Assembly: GCA_013697225.1 (NCBI GenBank)
Contig: JACCXG010000054.1
Coordinates: 1-13,535, forward strand
DNA: 13,535 bases
Direction of reading: 5' to 3'
Source of the DNA: Acidobacteriota bacterium
GTDB taxonomy: Bacteria > Acidobacteriota > Vicinamibacteria > Vicinamibacterales > 2-12-FULL-66-21
Below the pieces are notes generated by a model. That model did not search any database. It worked only from the letters and a program-made list of their open reading frames with translations, and had not been told where the DNA came from. This document shows positions 7,507 to 13,535 of this stretch, piece by piece. Position 1 is the first letter of the stretch, and every line of letters begins with the position of its first letter. The position numbers and the translations under genes were made by a program.

Positions 7507-7676
7507 GGCTAGTCCCCTGGAAGCGTGATGACTTGCACAAGTCCCGGCGCGCGGCGCCCGACTGGCAAGGCGCGAAGAGCGAGCATAGTGGGCATATGTG
7601 AACGATGAGCAACGCCGCCAGACGGGATGCCCCGCCCGGGAGTTGTGTGAGTCATCACGTTTCCAGGGGACTAGCC
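7507..7676. mobile_element. MITE-like 170-bp imperfect inverted-repeat element
   Basis: The left arm reading rightward from 7507 and the right arm reading leftward from 7676 begin with the same 16 bases (GGCTAGTCCCCTGGAA). They go on to match at about 37 of the first 41 positions, including CGTGATGACT. A further block (CCCG-CTGGC) realigns out to about 7566 and 7617, leaving a centre of about 50 bp. No gene-like frame is inside. CTAG sits at both outer ends, as would a 4-bp target duplication (though CTAG is itself palindromic). It fills the space between the small membrane protein gene, whose TAG stop it supplies, and the LeuA-like gene, whose ribosome site it supplies. A long structured RNA or bidirectional terminator is the alternative reading. 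Confidence 0.6.
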
Positions 7677-8021
7677 GCTCCTGGTACTCGCGTCAGTGGC
7701 GGGGGGGGGAGTGGCGTCGGGAGGAAGCGGCTCCGCAAGCAGGCGTGAGGTGCTCCACAGCGCAGCGGCAGAGACCAGCGCCGTCCAGAACGAGGCGACC
7801 GTCACCGCCGCCCGCACGTGCTCCTGCATCGTCTCAGCCATCGAGACCGCCGGCCCGCGGCCGGCGTCGTGGAGCGCGGCCTGCAGCAGGTAGTCCCGGG
7901 TCCCCACCGAAATGCGCAGGTCGTAGAGACCGTTCCAGAGCACGACCGCGGTCACGATCCAGATCGCCAGCACGAGCCGTGGCACCCGCCGCCGGCCGTT
8001 CCGCGCGATCCCCCATGTCAT
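7671..8021 (-). CDS. small membrane protein with two transmembrane helices, unknown function
   Basis: A 116-residue protein with no recognisable domain. Two hydrophobic helices are visible: LVLAIWIVTAVVLWNGLYDL (17-36) and about residues 72-90 (VTVASFWTALVSAAALW). They are separated by an amphipathic stretch of about 35 residues (TRDYLLQAALHDAGRGPAVSMAETMQEHVR) that could lie outside the membrane. A Pro/Ala/Thr-rich tail follows. The ATG overlaps the TGA of the upstream phosphatase gene by 4 bp (ATGA), so the two are translationally coupled and probably act together; it could anchor or sense for the phosphatase. The TAG stop is provided by the CTAG end of the inverted-repeat element, so insertion may have changed the original C-terminus. 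Confidence 0.72.
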   Translation of the reverse strand: MTWGIARNGRRRVPRLVLAIWIVTAVVLWNGLYDLRISVGTRDYLLQAALHDAGRGPAVSMAETMQEHVRAAVTVASFWTALVSAAALWSTSRLLAEPLPPDATPPPATDASTRSG

Positions 8022-9625
8022 GGACCGTACCGCAGCACCATGGCCGTGATGTCGTCCCCCTGCGCGGCCCCCCGGGTGAAATCGCGGACATCAGCAATCA
8101 GCGCGTCGAGGATTTGCGAGGGATCGGCCGCCAGGTGCTTCTGAACGCACTCGAGAATCTTCGACTCGCCGTACTCCTCCCCGTCGGCCGACGTGGCCTC
8201 CGAGATGCCGTCGCTGAACATCACCAGAACGTCACCCGGAGAAAGGTGAACGGTCTCTTCTTCGAAGAGGGCTCCCTCGAACAAGCCGACGATCGGTCCG
8301 CCGCGGTCGAGCCGCCTGACTTCACTCGCACGGACGAGGAGCGGAGGATTGTGCCCGGCGTTGCAGTACACCAGCCGGCCGTCGGCATCCAGCACGCCGT
8401 ACATCAGCGTCACGAACCGTGACTCGATGCCCCGGCGGTAGAGCGCCAGGTTGACACGGGTGATGGTCTGCGAGGGTCCGTCGCTCGTTGCCGCCTGGGC
8501 CGCGAACATTCCCTGCATCATGGCGCTCAGGAGCGCTGCCGGGGGCCCCTTGCCGGCAACATCACCGAGGGCGAAGCCCAGCGATCCACCCGCCATGTCG
8601 ACGTAGTCGTAGAAGTCCCCGCCGATGGACCGGCAAGGCAGTGAGGCGGCCGCCGCGCTGAAGTACGCCGCCGCCCGGGCCGCGCGCGGCAGCAGGGCCT
8701 GCTGGATCTCCGCCGCGATCCGCATCTCCTGCTCCATCCGCGCCTTCTCCATCGTCTCGCGATAGAGGCGCGCGTTTTCGATGGCGACAGCCGCTTCGGT
8801 CGCAAGGGTCTCGAGGGCGGCACGCGTCGAGCCGGACAGCAGCGAGCCCTTCTCCCGGCTGTCGAGATACAGGACGCCGATGCGCCGGTCTGCCCCGACG
8901 TTCTCCGCCTTATCGACGTAGCGGACGAGGCGCAACGGCACGCACAGGACGTTCCTGATGCCGAGCGCCACGGTCCCCATGTGCACGTTGGCCAGGTCCC
9001 CGTCGAGGAGGTCCGCCACCATCCGCGGCTCGCCGGTCCGGAAGACTTCTTCCGGGATCTTCCGGCTGGTGGCGAAGCTGCCGCCCGACAGCGTCGTGTG
9101 CCCACGGCCACGGGCCAGCTTCATCTCGAGATCGGGGGTCTCGATCGCCAGCATGATGAATCCCCGCTCCGCGCCGCTGACGTCGATGGCCGAATCGAGC
9201 ACCAGCGCAAGCACGTCGTCGAGCACCCGGCCCGACCCGAGAGCGCGCAAGCCCTCGAGCAGTGCAGCTATCTGCCGGAGATCACCGATGGCTGTTGTCG
9301 TCGCGCGGTCGACCGGCGGCTGCGTGTCCGCCAGCAGGAACACCATCTCCGCTCCGCCGGTGCGTCCCAGCCGAATCCGGTCGCCATGGACGAGGAGCCG
9401 GTCCGAGACCTGCTCCCCGTTCACAAATGTGCCGTAGCGGGAATTGCGGTCGCGCAGCGTGAAACGGTTTCCCTCAACGGCGATTTCGGCATGGTCGCGG
9501 GATACTTCGCTGCCGGCGAGTCTCAGGTCGTTCGTTTCCCGGCGACCAATCTCGAACTGCGCCTTGGCGACCGGGACGATGCGGCGGCCGAGGGCATCGG
9601 TGACTTCGAGGCGGGCATCTGCCAT
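8018..9625 (-). CDS. FHA-GAF-SpoIIE (PP2C-type) serine phosphatase
   Basis: A 535-residue modular signalling enzyme. Residues 24-96 form an FHA domain that binds phosphothreonine (GRRETND 27-33, SRDHAEI 42-48, NSRYGTFVNG 61-70). Residues about 125-287 form a GAF sensor domain. A helical linker (288-312) leads to a SpoIIE/PP2C-like phosphatase domain (about 313-533) with its metal-binding aspartates intact: GGDFYDY (335-341), GDVAGKG (354-360), CNAGHNPP (421-428), FSDGISEA (470-477) and GDDITAMVLR (523-532). Such enzymes usually dephosphorylate anti-sigma-factor antagonists or phosphoproteins, but no STAS, anti-sigma or kinase gene is in the window, so the target is unknown. I chose ATG 9625 because the FHA domain starts there; the frame upstream reads like a shadow of the zinc-ribbon gene. 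A strong GGAGGAGG lies 17 nt upstream, farther than usual. Confidence 0.93.
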   Translation of the reverse strand: MADARLEVTDALGRRIVPVAKAQFEIGRRETNDLRLAGSEVSRDHAEIAVEGNRFTLRDRNSRYGTFVNGEQVSDRLLVHGDRIRLGRTGGAEMVFLLADTQPPVDRATTTAIGDLRQIAALLEGLRALGSGRVLDDVLALVLDSAIDVSGAERGFIMLAIETPDLEMKLARGRGHTTLSGGSFATSRKIPEEVFRTGEPRMVADLLDGDLANVHMGTVALGIRNVLCVPLRLVRYVDKAENVGADRRIGVLYLDSREKGSLLSGSTRAALETLATEAAVAIENARLYRETMEKARMEQEMRIAAEIQQALLPRAARAAAYFSAAAASLPCRSIGGDFYDYVDMAGGSLGFALGDVAGKGPPAALLSAMMQGMFAAQAATSDGPSQTITRVNLALYRRGIESRFVTLMYGVLDADGRLVYCNAGHNPPLLVRASEVRRLDRGGPIVGLFEGALFEEETVHLSPGDVLVMFSDGISEATSADGEEYGESKILECVQKHLAADPSQILDALIADVRDFTRGAAQGDDITAMVLRYGP

Positions 9626-9639
9626 GGGAAAGTCCGATT

Positions 9640-9921
9640 CTACCTCCTCCGGAGGAGTCCGAGCACGATCACCATCGCGGCGGCGCCCGCAAGCACTCCC
9701 GCCACGGTTCGCCAGGCATTCGGATCGACGGCGGTGTCGGCCGTGTAACCTGCGTACCCGGCAAGGAGCAGGAGGATGGCCGCAACCACGAAGGAGGGCA
9801 ACGGGCTGCGCCGCCGCTTCAGGACGACGGCCTTGCGAACCGGATCCGTTGTTGCCGCACCGCATCTGTAGCAGACGATGGCCTTGTTTGCGATTTCGGT
9901 CCCGCAGCTGCGGCACTGCAT
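9640..9921 (-). CDS. zinc-ribbon membrane protein
   Basis: A 93-residue protein with an N-terminal zinc ribbon (CRSCGTEI, then CYRCGAAT; two CxxC pairs within the first 23 residues). A basic stretch (VLKRRR) and two hydrophobic helices follow (about SFVVAAILLLLAGYAGYTA and TVAGVLAGAAAMVIVLGLL), ending LLRRR. This suggests a cytoplasmic zinc finger tethered to the inner membrane; the ligand or partner is unknown. The ATG at 9921 (MQCRSC) is preferred over the in-frame GTG at 9927. Its stop is 14 bp before the FHA-GAF-SpoIIE start, and its last codons contain the GGAGGAGG that may serve that gene. It is therefore the first gene of a three-gene operon. Confidence 0.8.
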   Translation of the reverse strand: MQCRSCGTEIANKAIVCYRCGAATTDPVRKAVVLKRRRSPLPSFVVAAILLLLAGYAGYTADTAVDPNAWRTVAGVLAGAAAMVIVLGLLRRR

Positions 9922-9927
9922 CCGCAC

Positions 9928-9938
9928 ATTCTATAGCA
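9928..9938 (-). promoter_or_regulatory. candidate extended -10 element for the zinc-ribbon operon
   Basis: Read on the minus strand the sequence is TGCTATAGAAT, an extended -10 (TGn followed by TATAGA). It is in the right place for the operon beginning at 9921. Transcription would start only a base or two before the ATG, so the message could be nearly leaderless, consistent with no clear ribosome site. No convincing -35 was found. Confidence 0.3.
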
Positions 9939-10031
9939 GGCACCAGCGGCACCCCGGCGCCTTCAGGCCGGTCTCCTGCGGGAGTTCACAGGCTGTTCCG
10001 TCCCGCCCGTACTTTGGAGTAAGGTCCTGTG

Positions 10032-11336
10032 ATGATGTTGCCCCTTCTCCTCGTGACCACCCTCGTGCTCCTGGCACAGACGACCACCGGGCAAGGTGCA
10101 CGACCGGACCTCGAGGCGCAGATTGCCGCCGTCGAACCGCACATGATCGGATGGCGGAGGCACCTGCACCAGCACCCGGAGCTGTCGAATCGTGAAGCGG
10201 AGACCGCCAGGTATGTGGCAGACGCGCTCCGCACGCTGGGGCTCGAGCCGCGGACCGGTGTGGCGGGTCATGGCGTCGTGGCCGTCCTGCGCGGGGGATC
10301 GGCGGGGCCTGTCGTGGCGCTCCGGGCGGACATGGACGGCCTGCCGGTGACCGAGGAAACGGACCTGCCGTTTGCGAGCCGGGCGACGGGGGAGTACGAC
10401 GGCCGCCAGGTCGGCGTCATGCACGCGTGCGGGCACGACACGCACATGGCCATGCTGCTCGCGACCGCCAGAGTGCTGACGGGCATGAAGGAGCAGTTGC
10501 CCGGGTCGGTGGTCTTCATCTTTCAGCCGGCTGAAGAAGGGGTGCCGATCGAGGAACAACCCGCGGGGGCCCAGCTGATGGTCTCCGAAGGGGTGCTCCG
10601 CGACCCGGAGGTGGACGCCATTTTCGGGCTCCACGTGTTCGCGAACATTCCCGCCGGACATATCGCCTGGCGCAGCGGCGCGATGATGGCCGCATCGGAT
10701 CGATACGAAATTCTCGTCAGGGGGCGGCAGACGCACGGTGCGACTCCCTGGCAGGGGGTGGACCCGATCGTCATTGGCGCACAGATCGTCTCGGCGCTGC
10801 AGACGATCGTGTCGCGGCAGGTCGACATCACGCTTCAGCCGGCCATCGTCACCGTGGGGCAGTTCCAGGCCGGTGTGAGGAACAACATCATTCCGGATTC
10901 AGCACGCCTGGTCGGCACGATCCGTACGTTCGACGCCGAGATGCGCCGTGACATCCACGCCCGCGTGCAGCGAACGGCCGGCGGCATTGCGGAGGCGGCC
11001 GGCGGGACCGCCGAGGTGACGATCGAGGGCGGCTACCCGGTCACCTCAAACGATCCCGATCTGACGGCACGGATGCTGCCCACCTTGCGCCGGGTGCTCG
11101 GTGACCGCGTGCAGGAAGGGTCGAAAATCACTGGTGCGGAAGACTTCTCGTATTTTCAGCAGCAGGTCCCCGGGCTCTTCCTGCTCCTGGGCATCACGCC
11201 GGAGAAGGAGGTCGGGCGCGCCGCGCACAATCACTCGCCGCGGTTCACCGTGGACGAGGGCGCACTCCTGAACGGAGTGCGCACGCTCGTCCACCTGACC
11301 CTGGATTACATGGAGGGATCGCCGGGGGCCCGGTAA
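10032..11336 (+). CDS. secreted M20D-family amidohydrolase (N-acyl amino acid / peptide amidohydrolase)
   Basis: A 434-residue zinc/manganese hydrolase of the HipO/IAA-amino-acid hydrolase group, which releases amino acids from N-acyl, N-aryl or related amide conjugates. Residues 1 to about 22 form a Sec signal peptide (hydrophobic LPLLLVTTLVLLA, then TTTGQGA), implying export to the periplasm or beyond. Family motifs are intact: WRRHLHQHPELSNREAETA (41-59), HACGHDTHMAML (131-142, with metal-binding Cys133 and His135), QPAEEG (165-170) with the catalytic Glu, GLHVF (199-203), the Gly/His-rich dimerisation lid segment GRQTHGATPW, TGAEDFSYF and the last metal His in NHSPRF. ATG 10032 is chosen because AAGG (10021-10024) lies seven nt upstream; GTG 10029 and ATG 10035 are also in frame. 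It is divergent from the zinc-ribbon operon. The exact substrate cannot be read from sequence. Confidence 0.92.
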   Translation: MMLPLLLVTTLVLLAQTTTGQGARPDLEAQIAAVEPHMIGWRRHLHQHPELSNREAETARYVADALRTLGLEPRTGVAGHGVVAVLRGGSAGPVVALRADMDGLPVTEETDLPFASRATGEYDGRQVGVMHACGHDTHMAMLLATARVLTGMKEQLPGSVVFIFQPAEEGVPIEEQPAGAQLMVSEGVLRDPEVDAIFGLHVFANIPAGHIAWRSGAMMAASDRYEILVRGRQTHGATPWQGVDPIVIGAQIVSALQTIVSRQVDITLQPAIVTVGQFQAGVRNNIIPDSARLVGTIRTFDAEMRRDIHARVQRTAGGIAEAAGGTAEVTIEGGYPVTSNDPDLTARMLPTLRRVLGDRVQEGSKITGAEDFSYFQQQVPGLFLLLGITPEKEVGRAAHNHSPRFTVDEGALLNGVRTLVHLTLDYMEGSPGAR

Positions 11337-11354
11337 ACCCGGCCTTCACGCGCC

Positions 11355-11367
11355 AGCACTCGGTGCT
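11355..11367. terminator. small hairpin between convergent genes
   Basis: AGCAC-TCG-GTGCT forms a 5-bp stem with a 3-nt loop in the 30-bp gap between the M20D gene and the TonB receptor gene, ending at the receptor's stop codon. It could help terminate one or both transcripts, but the stem is short and there is no T-tract. Confidence 0.25.
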
Positions 11368-13535
11368 TAGAACCGGACCGAGTATACGAGCTTGAAGTTC
11401 CGCCCCATTTCGGGGACGAAGTCCTTGATCAGCGAGAGGTGGTTCCGGTACAGCGTGTTCGTTGCGTTGTCGAGGCGAGCGGTGACGGTGCTCACCGCGC
11501 CTCCTGTATCGAAGGAGTAGGCTGCAAACAGCTTCAACCGGTTGTGTCCTTCCGTAGGTGTCTCCTCTTCGAAGACCCTGTTCTGGCTCGCCACCATCAT
11601 CACCTCCCCGCCGGCCTGAAAGGCGTTGCGCTGGTACTGGAGCCCGACCCGCGTGCGGAACGGGGGGATGCGCGGCAGCGGATCGTTTGTCGCCCGCAGC
11701 TGCGCGCGGACGTAGTCCATTCCCACCTCCAGGCCCAGCCCTCGCGCAAGCTGCACGTCGGCGTGGGCCTCCACACCCTGCAGAAGGCTGTCGGCACTCG
11801 AGAACTCGATGAACGGGAATTCCTCGCCATCGTGGTCATCGTCGCCTTGGCTGTGGCCGGCGTGGGCCTCGTGGCCGAACCGCTCGTCGAACTCCTCTTC
11901 GGTGATGGGCCTTCGGAAAATGTAGTCGTCGATGGAGTTCCGGAAGTAGGTGACCTCGCCGGTCACACGTGGTGCACGCCATCGGAGGGAGGCGTCCAGG
12001 CCGAGCGCCCGTTCGGACCGCAGATCGGGGTTGCCGATCTCGAACGCGAAGTTGCCGTGGTGCTCGCCGAAGAAGTACAGCTCCTCGAGCGCAGGGTTGC
12101 GCGAGGCGCGGGCCAGGTTCAAGGCCAGTGTCAGCCGGTCGTCAGCGGCGGCCGGGCGGAAGAGCAGGCCGACCGAGCCGGACGTGTCGGTGAAATCGCG
12201 TGCCGGCAGCCCCTCGTCCGGGTTGAACGCGGCGTGGTTGACGCGCCCGCCGAACTGAAACGTCACGTGCGGCCAGGTGAGCTCTTCGTACACGAAGAGC
12301 GCCGCCCCGCGTTCCCGTACTGGAGGTGAGAGCGCTTCTTCTCCCTCGGTCAGGAACCGGCGCTCGAGGGCCCAGCCCCCGATGGTCCCGGACAGCCGGC
12401 CAAACGGGCGCTGACGCAGGAACAGGTTCACCTCCTCGGTGTCGTTCTCGAACCGCGTTTCGATGTCTCCGGCCACGATCTCGTCGTGGCGGTATCTGCG
12501 CGAGGCGAAGTCGGCCCGCACCCCGTCAACGATGCCTCCGAGTCCGGACACTTCCCCTTTCAGCGCCACCATGTGACGTCTCGGGGTCAACTCGACCTGC
12601 CCGTCCTCGATCACGGGGATGCCGTAGCGCGTGTTGTCGTACCCGTAGCCCCCGCCGAAGAAGCCCCTCCCCCCCGTCCACGACAGGCCGAGATTGCCGA
12701 AACCGGCACGCGACTGCGTGTTCTCGACCTCTCCCATCGGGGTCGATACGTCTCCACTGCGCCGTCCACTGGCGCCGCCGTGCACTGCCCAGCGGCCGTC
12801 TCCCCAGGTGACGTCCGTCGCGCCCACGAACTCACCTGCCGCCGAGCCCGCATCCATCACCACTCCGCCCTGCATGCCCTGCACGGGCCGGGTCGGAATG
12901 GCGTTGTTGATCACGTTGACGAGCCCGCCAATGGCGTTGGCGCCGTACAGCAGCGTTGCCGGGCCCCGCACGACCTCGATGCGCGCGGCACTTGCCGGGT
13001 TCACCGGGACCCCGTGATCTCCCGATTGACTGGAGAGGTCCCCGACCCGCTGCCCGTCTTCGAGAATCAGGACGCGATCCCCGTCGAGACCCCGGATGAC
13101 CGGCCGTGAAGGTCCGGGCCCGAACGAGCGCTCAGCCACACCGGGCTGCCGTTCCAGCGTGGCGCCGAGTGTGCTCTGCAGCTCGAGGCTCAACTCCTGG
13201 CCGGCCAGCACCGACGTCGGCTGGTACGAAGCAAACTGGTCGCGTGCTTCAGGACTGACCGACACCACCTCCGTGTAGTGCACTTCGGTGTCGAGCAGCA
13301 CGTCGAGCGGCGCCGAGGCCTCTCCCGCCGGGATCGCCACGTCAACCCGCAAGGGCGTGAACCCCGGGGCCGCAAAAATCAGGTGCTGCGCTCCGGCAGG
13401 CGCATTGGCCACCGAGAAGCGTCCCTGTCCATCGGAGATCGCCTTGATCCCCGTCCCTTCCACGAGCACGGTGACCTTCCCCAATGGCTCGAGCGTACCG
13501 ACCCTGCGAACCTGACCGGCGACCGAGCCGGTCTG
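11367..13535 (-). CDS. TonB-dependent outer-membrane receptor, ZnuD-like metal uptake candidate (5' partial)
   Basis: Outer-membrane beta-barrel that imports a ligand using TonB energy. The frame is open to the right edge (QTGSVAGQV at the extreme end), so the signal peptide and true start lie outside; about 722 residues are visible. Order: a carboxypeptidase-regulatory-like beta-sandwich (about the first 85 visible residues), a plug domain (LGATLERQPGVAERSFG, RPVIRGLDGDRVLILEDGQR, ARIEVVRGPATLLYG-ANAIGG), then a 22-strand-type barrel ending KLVYSVRF with the expected C-terminal Phe. One barrel loop (about 11820-11880 on the + strand) is rich in His, Asp and Glu (GHEAHAGHSQGDDDHDGEE). Such loops occur in ZnuD-type zinc receptors, and the C-terminal HLSLIKDFVPEMGRNF also resembles that group. 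Zinc or another divalent metal is the likely substrate; this is inference. Confidence 0.93.
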   Translation of the reverse strand, partial: QTGSVAGQVRRVGTLEPLGKVTVLVEGTGIKAISDGQGRFSVANAPAGAQHLIFAAPGFTPLRVDVAIPAGEASAPLDVLLDTEVHYTEVVSVSPEARDQFASYQPTSVLAGQELSLELQSTLGATLERQPGVAERSFGPGPSRPVIRGLDGDRVLILEDGQRVGDLSSQSGDHGVPVNPASAARIEVVRGPATLLYGANAIGGLVNVINNAIPTRPVQGMQGGVVMDAGSAAGEFVGATDVTWGDGRWAVHGGASGRRSGDVSTPMGEVENTQSRAGFGNLGLSWTGGRGFFGGGYGYDNTRYGIPVIEDGQVELTPRRHMVALKGEVSGLGGIVDGVRADFASRRYRHDEIVAGDIETRFENDTEEVNLFLRQRPFGRLSGTIGGWALERRFLTEGEEALSPPVRERGAALFVYEELTWPHVTFQFGGRVNHAAFNPDEGLPARDFTDTSGSVGLLFRPAAADDRLTLALNLARASRNPALEELYFFGEHHGNFAFEIGNPDLRSERALGLDASLRWRAPRVTGEVTYFRNSIDDYIFRRPITEEEFDERFGHEAHAGHSQGDDDHDGEEFPFIEFSSADSLLQGVEAHADVQLARGLGLEVGMDYVRAQLRATNDPLPRIPPFRTRVGLQYQRNAFQAGGEVMMVASQNRVFEEETPTEGHNRLKLFAAYSFDTGGAVSTVTARLDNATNTLYRNHLSLIKDFVPEMGRNFKLVYSVRF

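Noticed and set aside
6561..7601. Plus-strand frame of 346 codons opposite the LeuA-like gene
   Set aside because: It is antisense to a conserved metallolyase; no domain or plausible start context.
7598..8422. Plus-strand frame crossing the inverted-repeat element and the phosphatase operon
   Set aside because: It is antisense to two coupled genes. Similar peptides from the two element arms (LC-SSRFQGTS) merely reflect the inverted repeat.
9626..9952. N-terminal extension of the FHA-GAF-SpoIIE frame up to 9952
   Set aside because: The 109 extra codons are Arg/Gly-rich and overlap the zinc-ribbon gene in another frame; the FHA domain begins right at the ATG at 9625.
11439..12329. Plus-strand frame of 296 codons opposite the TonB receptor
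   Set aside because: It is antisense to a receptor with plug and barrel motifs throughout; no independent support.

Overview
The window is GC-rich, densely coded bacterial chromosome with no rRNA, tRNA, phage or CRISPR. The gene mix suggests a Gram-negative, probably Acidobacteriota (Vicinamibacteria-like) organism: a TonB receptor with an N-terminal carboxypeptidase-regulatory-like domain, an FHA-GAF-SpoIIE phosphatase with a zinc-ribbon partner, and paired thymidylate-kinase-like genes beside ppx. This taxonomic call is inference from recalled family resemblance.

Region 1 (1-4629, + strand) is a phosphate and polyphosphate block. It holds a Ppx/GppA-HD phosphatase (5' end outside the window), two overlapping thymidylate-kinase-like genes, pstB and phoU. 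The second kinase has Arg in place of the Walker A Lys. The only real gap before pstB carries TTTACA twice, 11 bp apart, which resembles a Pho box. The Pst transporter genes pstS, pstC and pstA are not in the window.

Region 2 (4630-6278, + strand) starts with a patch of degenerate CAGTTGCCAGT repeats. A sigma70-like promoter, a very short yacG gene with a non-ATG start, and a type II citrate synthase follow.

Region 3 (6275-7676) holds a minus-strand LeuA/HMG-CoA-lyase-like gene. It sits between two copies of one palindromic signal: a 17-bp CTAG-ended palindrome at its 3' end and a 170-bp imperfect inverted repeat with the same ends at its 5' end. This looks like a small non-autonomous mobile element and a collapsed copy of it.

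Region 4 (7671-9921, minus strand) is a compact three-gene signalling operon: zinc-ribbon membrane protein, FHA-GAF-SpoIIE/PP2C phosphatase, and a small two-helix membrane protein joined to the phosphatase gene by an ATGA overlap.

Region 5 (10032-13535) holds a secreted M20D amidohydrolase (+) and, convergent to it, a TonB-dependent receptor (-). The receptor's 5' end lies beyond the right edge, and it has a His/Asp-rich loop that suggests zinc or another metal as substrate.
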